Translations under genes and position numbers: made by a program
Shown: positions 22,446-33,359 of the stretch, piece by piece
Layout of the letters: every line of letters starts with the position of its first letter
How positions within the stretch are numbered: the first letter of the stretch is position 1
Notes under the pieces: model-generated
Told to the model about the DNA's origin: nothing
What the model saw: only the letters and a program-made list of their open reading frames with translations
Database searches by the model: none
From: Pyrus communis
Lineage: Eukaryota > Streptophyta > Magnoliopsida > Rosales > Rosaceae
NCBI RefSeq assembly: GCF_963583255.1
Contig: NC_084818.1
Coordinates: 12,836,222-12,900,221, forward strand
Length of the DNA: 64,000 nucleotides
Direction: 5' to 3'

Positions 22446-22889
22446 TTGAGATATAAATCGTTAAAAATTTTCATACATTACACAATTAGTCACAACATTT
22501 CCCAATTAATCTCTATATAAAAGGAGGATATGTACACACAACTACATTAACAATGTATGTATGCATATGATATACTTGCTTGTCAGTACTTCTTGCATAT
22601 CAATAATTCTATTTAAACACAATCGCTCATTATCTATTCTAAAACTAGGGAGCAATTGACTGTTCATTGGACTACAGTCAATTGTTTGCCCCTCGATTTC
22701 ACGCTATTTACAAAAAAACCATGAGAATTGGGCTGGGTTTGAAGGATATTATTTGAACTGATAAGGGTGATTTTGTCCGGACGGTTTAGGACGAATTACC
22801 CCTTCATTTCAACTTATTTGCAAGAAACCCATTATATGTGAACTAGGTTGGAAGGGCAATTTTGTCCTCTCGGTTTTGAGTGAATTAAG

Positions 22890-23173
22890 GGGTTGCCGTG
22901 TAAGGGTTCCACTTCCTGTCCTTCATTTATGGTTTTGGGGAAATTAAGCTCTCACAGAGAGCGGAAGAAACGGAGAGACAGAGAGACAGAGAGAGACAGA
23001 GAGAGAGACAGATGCCGAGGGGAAGACAGCGCAGGGAGAGGTATGGCTGATGGATTTCAGAGGTGGGAAAGTGGGTTTTTTCTTCTCGGTTTTGAGTGAA
23101 TTCGAGGGTTGTTGTGTGCAGTTTCGTTTGCTGTCCTTCAAGGAGGGTTTCGGGGGGATGGACTCTGACAGAG

Positions 23174-23230
<57 letters not shown>

Positions 23231-23290
23231 GATGGAAAGAGAGCGAAGGGGAAAGGTATGAGTCATGGATTTCAGGAGTGGGGATAGGGG
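22890..23290 (+). repeat. Tandem duplication with GA microsatellites inside the Helitron
   Basis: Two ~190-bp copies share TGTCCTTCA, CAGAGAGCGGAAGAAA, a GA-type run and the phrase ATGGATTTCAG; the second carries a longer pure GA tract (23180-23226). Confidence 0.7.
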
Positions 23291-24498
23291 TTATCCGGAT
23301 CTACCGCTGCATGCCTGGATTTCGAAAGCTAAGTGCTTTTAAATTTTTTATTTTTTTTTCCTATCAGCTTAGATCTGGCTTTTTGTTGTCGATTATTTTC
23401 GAATTTTTTAGTGTGTTAGGTCAGATTTTGGGGGAATCATCAGAGATATTTATTTCCCTTATTAGTTTTCTTTTCTCTCATTTTGCACATTTTGGGGGAA
23501 TTCACATCAAGTCATTTTGCACATCAAGTTTGGCTGACAAATATGTTGAGATATGTTATTTTTTGTAGCAAATTATGGTTGCTGTTGTTAGAAATAGATT
23601 TAATGTTTCTGTTTGGTTTGATTATAGCTTATGTCTTTTAACAAGCATGCTTTTAAAGTTGCTGTCAAGTGTTTCTCATCGTAAACATGATCAACAACTC
23701 TGGCTTTCTTTGCGTTTTGCGTGATAAAAACAACAAATATATTGATCTTCAAAACCAGGGTTTAGGGTTGACTGTCATTCGATGTATAGAATTTCACCCC
23801 TTTTATTTGTTTTTTTAATATTTCAATCCTCTTTCAGAATACTAATCCAAATTTATTAACCAGGTGATTTTTCACTCAATCCCGAAGTTCGTATTTCTCA
23901 GATTGGTGTTGTGTGCAGATTACTGGTGGTCAGCTTGCTAAAGCATTGTATTTAGGTGAAGGTATTTGACCTCCTGATCAGTATTCAAACTTAACTTTTT
24001 GTCATATATTTTCAGCAGATATTGTAGTTAATCAATTCGTCCCTGACGTGTTGAACTTAAGTGAAAATTTTAAATTCAAGTTTGAAAAATCTTCTTTTTG
24101 GTGAAGCTATTTGTACAAGTAAAGAGACTAGGAATGGCAACAGACAGGGTAGGCTGGGTATTCGCATCCCGCCTCAGCCTCTAAACAGGGCACTGACAAC
24201 TTTTCATTGTTTAACTTTTCCTTCCCTTAGATAGTTGCATATGTTTGTTAATCTGCTTCTTACACATGTTGTGTCCTAATGGTGTAGGTGGGTTGCCGGA
24301 TGCATGTGCATATTACTCGAATAGACGAAGCTAAGAATGACTAGGTATTGAGTGAGAAGGAAGCTTGGGTCAGTTGGATTTCGACATTTAATTTATTCAT
24401 GTTTTTTGTTGCTTGCTATGTTCTCTCATTGTTTGATCTGAGATTCTATGATCTTAATTTTCATAAGAACTGACATTGGTTTGCCATATAATGTTTCA

Positions 24499-24584
24499 GG
24501 AACTGTTATACCTTTAAGGAGGGAACACTTTTAGTAGGAACTGTCAAGAAAATCTTTCCATATGGAGCCCAAGTGAGGATATGA
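24499..24584 (+). pseudogene. S1 RNA-binding-domain-like exon scrap in the Helitron
   Basis: After an acceptor-like TTTCAG, one frame reads KEGTLLVGTVKKIFPYGAQV and then RI and a stop. The G-x-V-x-x-I-x-P-Y-G-A pattern is the first strand pair of an S1/OB-fold, as in plastid S1-domain proteins. Only about 24 codons are present. Capture by the Helitron is inferred. Confidence 0.5.
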
Positions 24585-25507
24585 GAATCTAACAGGAGGT
24601 ATAATGACTTTCAAACTTACGTGTGTAATTACCTCCATAAGTGTGGTTACAAGTTGAGCTTTTTCTTTGTTTTGTTTTTGGTTGAAGCTTTCCACGCCTT
24701 CTTTGTATTCTTTTTCCTGTTTGTTGACAAATAAGATCATGTTTATTTTTCTTCTAATTTTTGAGTGTGTGTGTGTGTGTGTATATATATATATTTCTCT
24801 CCACCTTCCAGTATCATTCTGGCAGTTTCCTCCTGTCTGATAACTCTGTTTTTATTTTTTTCCTGTTTGTGGTTTTTAGTCTTTATCATTTTGGTGAAGC
24901 TTTGCTAGCATCTCTGTTCCGGCAGTGTGTGATTAGTGCTAATGGAATTTCAGCATTGTTTCTGAGCTATTATTTTCGTCGTTGTTCTGTGAGTTAGTGC
25001 TAATGGATTTGCTGTGTTTGCGGTTTTCAAAAACTTGGATCGTTGGATGGAGCACTTGGCCCTTTGGCTTTTAAGGTATATTTGTTTACGGTGGTTTCAT
25101 GACTGTTGTTACATTTTTTTTTTTTGCTCACGTCGAGACTGGATTTGGTTATGTAATTGTGGCATCCTTTGACTATGTATGACCACGATAACAGTGGAAT
25201 GTATAATTGCTATGTCTTTAAGTTAGTGTAATGTTAATGGTTTGCAGATGCTTAGGAGACCATCTATTGCCATCAATAAAATTGTCATCGATGAAATTGG
25301 GGAAGAAATTTCGAGAAGTAATGTTAATGGTTTGTAGAATTATTATTAACAAGCTTTTGTTGCTCCCATTGTTTGTTAATTTTTATTAACAAGTTTTAAG
25401 GCACAGACCCATTAGTTATTGATGGTTATTGGCGCAAGGCCATTATTGTTTCACCGCTGGTGAGATTGTGTTATTTCTTGAAGCTTTTTTGGGTAAGGTT
25501 CATGCTG

Positions 25508-25512
<5 letters not shown>

Positions 25513-25539
<27 letters not shown>

Positions 25540-25610
25540 TTGTATTTTTTGTGTTTCTTGCAATCATAAAGTGGGTTGAGCTTGGTTCATGAAAAAAAAA
25601 AAAAAAAAAA
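25513..25610. repeat. Poly-T run and poly-A run facing each other
   Basis: A long T run at about 25517-25541 and an A run at about 25591-25610 could pair as a hairpin within the Helitron. Confidence 0.7.
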
Positions 25611-27850
25611 ACAACAAATTTATTGACTTTTGGACGTGTTTCGCTTAAAAACAAGAAGTTGTGATGTGTTTGTCGTTGTAAACATGATCGGGAACTTTGG
25701 CTTTTGATGTGTTTCGCATGATAAAAACGGAAAATATATTGAGCTTGAAAATAAGGGTTTAGGTTTCACTGTCTTTCCATGTATAGAATTTTACCCCCAT
25801 TTTTGGTTTCTTTATGATTTCAATTATCTTTCAGTAACCTAATCCCTAAACTTATTAAATTCATTGACCAGGTGATTTTGGATTCAATCCCGAAGTTCCT
25901 ATTTCTCGGATTGGTGTTGTGTGCTCCTTTCTGGTGGTCAGATTGGTAAATCATTGCATTTTACTAAAAGTATTTGACCTGCCTATGCGCCTTTCGTCTC
26001 TAAAATGTTTGAATATAGTCGTCTTGGGAGTCTTAGGGGAGTCTTAGTGTGATCGTTCTTCTATTTCTTAGATTCAAACTATTTTTAATTTCTCATTTAA
26101 TTGGTGTAGCTTTGCTCATTTAACTAGAATTTAATCACATTTGGTCCTCAAATTTCTCTGAATTGCTAAGGGATTTATTTTCTTTGGAATTTTCAAAAAC
26201 TCGGGTCGTGGGAGGAAGAAGCTGGTTCATAACTGTTTGGAGTCCAGTGGAGTGGTATCCATATCTTATAAATATGTTGGTCAAGACATATGTTAGCTTT
26301 CATTTTGCTTTTGCTTTCATTTTGTTTTTTCATTTTCGTTTCTTATATCTTGCTTTTGCTTTTGATGCGTAGTTTGAAAGCTTCTGGATCATAATATGAA
26401 TTCCGGTGTGTGTGAGTGTGTGCAGTGTTTGTGCATTTCAAATTCTCAAGCGTGATGATATTGCCTAAACATGTAGATTTTACACTGCTTTTGTGCCATG
26501 CAGTACCGATATTCTATGTGGCCTCTTAGCTAATGATACAATCACATTATATGAACTTTAATTAGTTTTCATGTCACAGTTTCAATTTCTTTGCTTTGTT
26601 TGGAAATTTGTGGGTTTATCTTCGGAGCACTTAGTTGATTTAGCTTACAGTTTAACTATTGAGGATTCTTAATGCATTTTGGTTTTACCTGGATTCCATT
26701 TATGTGATTGCGACCCTTAGTCGATGGTATTATCTTTACAATGGATTTAAATTGGGGATTTGGAGAATCTAATAACAAAACTGAATTATACGTTCCATGC
26801 TTTTCGTTTTCATTTTGGGTTAAAAAGTTGGAGCTTTGGATCAGGATTTTTCTTTATTGAACTATAATTTTGTGCTTAGGAGACTATCTGAAACTGCTTA
26901 AATTTGTTTGCATAGGAACTTTGTTTTTTCTTTTCGATGTAATCTGTTTTGTTAAAGGTGATGATAAAGATTTATCAATATTGTTTGTTTGGAGTTAGGT
27001 GGAAATTGGAAGGGAGTAAATTGTGATCATTTATCCAGCATTTGATAATATTGGGCAAATAATGTTAATGGTTTGTAGATGCTTAGGAGATTGTCTGGGG
27101 CTGCTTAAATTTTATATATTCAATTGCATAGAGTCGACCTGACATACACAACCATGGTCAGATTGCCACCCTTAGTTCATGGTTTGTAGATGCTTAGGGG
27201 ATTGAGAGGTCATGCTAAGGAGAGTATATTACTTGCCATTGAGGAATATACTTCATATATTAGCAATGTGATGATGTGTGGCATGCTTTAACTAAGGGAT
27301 ATTTTTGTGTAGTAAGAAAGCCATATAGAGTCACATTTTTGTTTTTGTTTTTGTTTTTTTTTTTTTTTTTGGATTTGGTAACTGAAATTTTATGTGTGAA
27401 CTACATGTTTCTTCAGGAAACAGAACTTTTTTGGAAACCATCTATTTCTAATCAAAGACATTCAGTTTCTTCCTGCTCATTGTACAATGTGTTTATATGC
27501 CAGCTCACTTGAATGTATATAAAAAAAAATTGCTTATCTTATCAATCTCATTCACTCAAGTATCCCTCTGTTTGTTCATAATTGTGTTAAATTTATTCAA
27601 CTTAAATGTGTTTCATTCATCCGATTACACCTGAAACAACAGGTTCCCGCAGCAAAGCGCGGGCATTCATCCTAGTATTTTCTATAGTAGAGGTGTGTAC
27701 GTGGGACAAAGATGCTAGCTAGAACTTCGCAAAGACAGGGGTGAGATTTTTTACTAACAAAAGGTCATTGATTAGGAAACTAACTAACAAGATAAGATAA
27801 ATAGTTAGAAACTAGATTTTAATCCTTAAATAAGATGAAGTTTAGAAAAA

Positions 27851-30546
27851 TGTGAAATCCTGTCCCCGGATTTCACTATTTAAAATTATGTATTTTTGTA
27901 TTACCAATTTCAACGTGTTTCTATTTGCGGTGCAAATTTTTTTTTTAGTAAAAGGATGAAAATGCCCTTAATAGACTAAACGGAATTTTTGAGGGCATAT
28001 TTGATGCATATGTATTTTTCCATTTTTCTTTACGTATTTGTATATTACTCATCAATACGAACACATGAGCATAAACGGCACATAATTTGGAGCTATAATG
28101 AAAGAGTTATTAATGTTTAAAGTCGGGGGCATTTTAGTAAACTTAACCTTCCCTCTAGAAGACTCTAGATTTTCTAGAGCAATCTGATTGAGCCACGTGG
28201 ACGGTTATGATGAAGAGTGGAGTAGAGAAAAAAGAGAGATGGACGGAAGAGAAGAAGGGAAAGGGGGAGAAAGGACGGGAAGGAAAAAGGGGGAAAACAC
28301 TGGATAATTTCGCCCATTTCCCTCTGTGACCCGACCAGGTCGGAAACAATGGAACCCGTTGGTTCCTTTGGCCAAATTTTGGCGATTTAAGTTGAGCCAC
28401 CACCTAGGAAGTACTCCATGACCCTCTGTTTACCATTTCCACCCTAAATTCGAAGAAATTGGGCTCGGAATCACGAAGAATCTCATCAGTGGGTGCAACA
28501 GACCACGCTGGCGATCGGCCATTTTCGAATGCAATCACATCGATCTCCACCATCATTAGACTCTCCTTAAGGCTAGGAACAAATCTCAAACAACCTTGGA
28601 GGCGGCGGAGCACTGGAGAAGTCAAATCGAAGCCACCCATTTCTAGGGTTTTTGACGGGTTCGTGGCTATTTAAGGCTTTTCCCGGCCAAATTGGCTTTA
28701 GTCACAATATGAAACTTGCTCCATTCATCGAGATCTTCAATCTGGTAAAATTTGGTAAATTATGGAATTTGTTGAATTTTCTAGCGAGTCGGGGCGGCTA
28801 GCCTCCGTGTGCGGTGACGTGTGGGCCGAGAACCCACCGGACCATCCTAGGATAATTTTGATGCCCCAATTCCCTATTTGACATTTTTTTAGTGAAATTC
28901 TGATGTTTTGACTGCCTAGTTGGCCGTCACTTGATTATCATATGAATTGATGATCCAACCATTGGGTCGGTACCAAACTTTAGTACGTAATAGTATGTAA
29001 TATTTCAGAACATTAGGAACTGACGGATTGGGAATCCGATGTGCAGATCTTCCCGAAGTGGATTTCTATGTTTGTAAAATCAAACTTTGACCGCCACTTG
29101 AATTTGCTATTGGCGAAGATCCAACTGTTGGATTGTAATGAAATTTTAGTATGTTGTTCTAGAAGCATATTGTGGACTTTGGAAAGCTACGAATCAGAAA
29201 TCTAATAGGTGGATCTTCCGATTTAGATTTCTAGGGTTGTGGACCATACTCTCGACCTTGATCAACGGTTGCCTTTTTAGTTAACTAGCCTGAGTTCTTC
29301 TAGTGTGTCGGTTATCTTAGAGTTCAGTTGAGATTTCATGGAGCTTGATGGGCTCATTGTGATGACATGTCTCCTCGGTTAACATGTGACTCGATTCAAT
29401 ACTAGTGGCATCATATTATATTATACTTGTTTATTAAGTATGTTTTGATTTGTGCATTGAAAATGTTTGTGGAATGTGATTTGATTTGTATGATCGGTAT
29501 GATGTGATGAAATGTGAGGGCTAGTAGTGGACTGTCAACCCACTATCATGGGGATTTGTTGCTTCGATATCGTTTCATATCTTGCCTCATTGATCCGTTC
29601 TAAACTTAGTACTTGTGCTTTGTTTCATTTCGTTTAGCCTTCTAAACTGAGTACTTGGTTCTTGTATTGTTTCTTTAAGCCGTTCTTATATTCCTTGAAC
29701 TTCTGCTCAGTTCCGTTGAGTGATCCATAACTGGGTTTTCACTGGGCCCCTTTCAGTGGTCCGGTTCACTACTCCGTATGGATTCCTTTGAGTGGTCCAA
29801 AATCGTATCCAATTTGGATTTCATTGAGTGGTTCGATATGCATTGTACTCTGCGATTCCATTGAGTGGCCCGAAACCATATCCGCTCGGATTTCGTTGAG
29901 AGGTCCGGAATCCCTTCTACTCCGTGATTTTGTTGAGTGGTTTGAAATCGTATCCTGGTTTAGATCCCGTTGAGTGGTCTGGAATCCCCTTTGGTGTCTT
30001 GGTTCCGTTGACTGGTCCAGAACCCGATGTTGATGGATTTCGTTGAGTGGTTTAAAATCGCATCATTTGACTTGTTGGTTCCTTGGATTTGATTTCAGCT
30101 TCCTAGATGTAGGCTTCGACTGAACTGTGTCGCTTTAGCCCTGCATTTCGGTGTATGGTATGTGTTATTGATTGATGTGATTGTGGAATGATGTTGGAAA
30201 GCATATATGTGTGAATGGTATACCTATGTGCATGGCAAGATGATAATTGTTGTTTGGCTTATGGTTGTTGTGTAGTGTGGTACTTTATGTTTTCTATTAA
30301 AAGTATTTTACGAAAAGGTTAGAGTTTGACGAATGATGAACTACAAATGGCTTGATCCCTATTTAAGGTATGTAGGCAGTCTAACAACGACGTTAGATGC
30401 ATCCATAAAGTGTACAAAAAATTTCTACGCAGTTGGATTGTAAGTTGTGCTTTGCACATATCCCGGAGGCGTGGTATGTTAGATTTACATGTAATTGGTG
30501 ACGTCACATGTCAATCTTGGACGTATGTTGGGATTGGGGCGTGACA
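27851..30546. mobile_element. Solo LTR, 2.7 kb, gypsy type
   Basis: Begins TGTGAAATCCTGTCCCC and ends GGATTGGGGCGTGACA, with 5-bp direct repeats AAAAA on both sides (27846-27850 and 30547-30551). Length and TG...CA ends fit a long Ty3/gypsy LTR. No second LTR or internal region is adjacent, so it is a recombination product. Minor open frames at 28155-28674 are LTR sequence. Confidence 0.85.
29690..30065 (+). repeat. Minisatellite in the solo LTR
   Basis: About nine diverged units of roughly 40 bp share the core TTCCGTTGAGTGGTCCGAAA followed by a TCGTATCC-like tail. Confidence 0.8.
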
Positions 30547-30899
30547 AAAAATGTCTCATACAAAATTTTTTATTTTTTATTTTTTATTTTTAAACAAACA
30601 ATAGTATCTCTACACTAAGAGTGAGAGAGTGAGCTTTGATTAAAATTAATTTTTAATATTGTCTTGTCTTACACAAGATTAAAAATTGATTTTAGTTCCT
30701 AAACTCTATTTAATATCAACGCATGCATTCAATATCTCTCTTTTTTTTTTTTTTAATAATTTTAAACTTTTCATGAATTAAATTTTATAAAAATATTGTA
30801 AATTTACTACTCTTTTGAATTCCAATGAATTAGCTGTTATTTTTTAAGATTTTGCATCACCAATTCATGCTAAGTATCTTATGTAAAAAAATATTTTGA

Positions 30900-31320
30900 T
30901 AGAGACTTTTCAGTACACAAGTTGAGCATGCCAAATATAAGCTATTATATCTAAGATTTTATCAATCTATTGTAATGATTGCATGCATCACGATGATTCA
31001 AGTAATAAAAAATGTTGAGGAGACTCTCAAAGTAGAAATCTTCATGAATCTCTACTACTCATATCTTAGGCACAATATGTTATAATATTAATATAGGAAT
31101 CGACGTTAAACTGTAAAATAGCAGAAAGTCTCCTAAGCATATCTCTTTAGGTAATATATTATACCTAGGAATATAGTAACCTTTTATAAATAACCTATTT
31201 GTTGATTTCCTCCTCTCAACATTGTATAGAGCTGCCATTTTTCCCTTTGGCGCTATTTTGAAAATTTTTGTCCAATTTAATTTTCTTCCATTTTGGTCAC
31301 CCGGACAACACATGGCAATT
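30900..31320. repeat. Promoter-side remnant of O-methyltransferase unit A plus a repeat shared with the window end
   Basis: 30910-31016 matches 36008-36100 (upstream of gene B) and 61490-61530 (upstream of gene C): GAGCATGCCAAATATAAGCT and TAATGATTGCATGCATC. 31150-31320 resembles 63840-64000 (AACCTTTTATAAATAACCTA, TTTTTCCCTTTGGCG). Confidence 0.6.
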
Positions 31321-31827
31321 GTATGAAGTAAAAAAGATAATTTTGTTTTAGAAAATTGGGCACTTAGCCAATACTTTGTAGCTACATTGGACTTCCATGA
31401 CTAATTCAAACAGAAAGTGTTGAAGCTAACTAGTGAAAGATAAAACTATGTTGGAGCCAACTAGTGAAAGAAGAAGGAAAAAAAAAAGAATAAACATCAG
31501 TCTGTTGTCCATATAGGGATAGAACTACTTTATTGCCCTCAAAGATCTACCATGTGACCAAAATGGATAGAAAATTTAGAGAATTCTAAAATTTAACACC
31601 AGAAAAAATTGGCTAATAAAAAAGTTGAGGGGATAATCGGTTAAAATTAAAATTCATGGAAAAAATTAGCAGCTCCTTACAAGTTTGAGAGGAAATCGGA
31701 AAATACCTCCTCATAAATTAATACATATACGTAGTGCCAACCACTCGGGTTAATCCAGTGATGAAGGTGAGTTGAATGATGGATAAGAATAGGTTAGGTT
31801 TAGAATTAACCAAACGTATCAACTATT

Positions 31828-32100
31828 GGCTCGGGGGAAACATGTCAATTATTGCATGGGTTACATGAATCTTTCATCCATCTTTATTTGGTAATAAAGT
31901 AGCTAATAAGTCAGATTTGAATAATGTCATCATATCCCCTAAAGATTTCCAATTGTGTCTAGTGCTTGGCTGGGGGGAAACATGTCAATTATTGCATGGG
32001 TTACATGAATCTTTCATCCATCTTTATTTGGTAATAAGGTGGCTAAGTCAGATTTGAATAAGTTATCATATCCCCTAAAGATTTCTAATTGTAGGTAGTG
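31828..32100 (+). repeat. Tandem duplication, 140-bp unit
   Basis: The text GGGGGAAACATGTCAATTAT...TGGTAATAA appears at 31833 and again at 31973. Diverged relatives are at 44175-44290 and 51555-51690, as part of the O-methyltransferase downstream flank. Confidence 0.8.
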
Positions 32101-33183
32101 CAGACCACGCAAGCAATAGAAACATGCAGTTGCAACCGGCTATATGGGCAGGGTGTTGAATTTCTACACATACGTGAGAGTTCGAACTCTTCCTCTTAAA
32201 TTATTGTAATAATTTCAAACTCTCTCTTCCTTTTTAAAAAACAAATCTACGATGGGTTTGCAACTTGTAGGACATGCAAACAAGAAAATTATCCTCCTCC
32301 CCTTAAAAATAATAAATTTAAAAAAAATAAGGGATGGGTTTGCTACTTGTAAAACATGCAATTTTTCCACATGTAAAATATTGGAAACTTACGCCACACA
32401 CTTATCTTTGATGTAAAGACAATATTGGTTCGATTAGTCTCTAAACAGTGGTCATACTTAACACTAAACATGTTAAAATCGATTATTACTTTATTATTAA
32501 AGTTTAATGTGGTGACTTGTCATGATCTGTCAGTCTGATATATGTTTTATTAATGAGGGTGTCCGCGTGATGAAGTGAGGTTTAAAACATTATAAAACAT
32601 GTAGAAAGTTCTAAATATATATGATATACAATACTATTTATATACATGTGATTCATGTGCAAGCTTAAAAGATGTCGTACAAACTTCCATAAAACAAAAA
32701 GACCAAATGTTTAGCTCCACATATTCAAGTGAAACTTGATAAATCGTGCGGAACACAAAAGTAAAATGGAACAGAATTTTGTTGCATCAAGATCAGTGGA
32801 CTCATGAATTGTGTTCTTCATAATCAGAATATATGATTAAACATAGTGCCTTGCTGGACAAATAATAGAGCCATTAAAAGGAAAAAGCAATTAACTTCTT
32901 CGATCGTAATTACAAAACCAATTCCCAGTCAAGTGGTGCGAATTGGTTTAATTGGTGTCGATTAGTTGGCCCATATTTTTAGGAGCAGTGCTGCTCTTTT
33001 GTTTCTATCAACGATTGGGAATTGTCTCCTTTTTGCGAGAGACAAAAGGAAGAAAAGAAGATAAAAATAAAAAGGATATGTGGCACCAGTTAAGGAGAAC
33101 CTCCCTGCACAACACACACACACACACACAGAGACAGGGAGAGAAGCCGAGAGCATAAGGAAGAAGGAAATGGAGAATTCAAA
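32100..33183. repeat. Downstream flank of O-methyltransferase unit B
   Basis: Shares long stretches with 47320-47500 (TTAACACTAAACATGTT), 51850-52330 (CACACACTTATCTATG-like, ACATGTGATTTATGT) and 58150-58300 (GGAAGCTTAAAAGATG). A CA microsatellite is at 33112-33130. No gene. Confidence 0.65.
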
Positions 33184-33359
33184 AGTAATGCATTTATACA
33201 AACACACTTCACTTATCATTTATTTGTCACATAAACTGACACTCGCTGGCACGCTCTTTATTCTAGTACATATGGGATATAATAGTAGGGCCACCTTTAT
33301 TCGCTAGAGCGTCTGTCCACATAATTTTATTGATACAATACTAGTAGGAAGATTTACTT

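Larger units (their letters stand above)
23690..25975 (+). repeat. Direct repeat pair in the Helitron (23690-23970 and 25665-25975)
   Basis: Both copies share GTAAACATGATC, CATGATAAAAAC-like text, GGGTTTAGG...ACTGTC, CAATCCCGAAGTTC and GATTGGTGTTGTGTG followed by a GGTGGTCAG box. They are about 75-80 percent alike by eye, so the duplication is older than the insertion or decayed inside the element. Confidence 0.7.
22633..27675 (+). mobile_element. Non-autonomous Helitron, about 5.0 kb
   Basis: The 5' end reads A|TCTATTCTAAAACTAGGG. The 3' end reads CCCGCAGCAAAGCGCGGG (hairpin) followed by CATTCATCCTAG|T. TC start, CTAG end, 3' hairpin and insertion between A and T without target duplication are Helitron hallmarks. 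The flanks rejoin as continuous intron 2 of the O-methyltransferase pseudogene when compared with gene B (33690-33920), which supports both ends. No Rep/helicase frame is present. Inside are GA-rich microsatellites (22972-23012, 23180-23226), an S1-domain-like exon scrap (24499-24584) and a large internal duplication. Confidence 0.85.

Noticed and set aside
28155..28674. Frames of 70-80 codons
   Set aside because: They fall wholly in the solo LTR.
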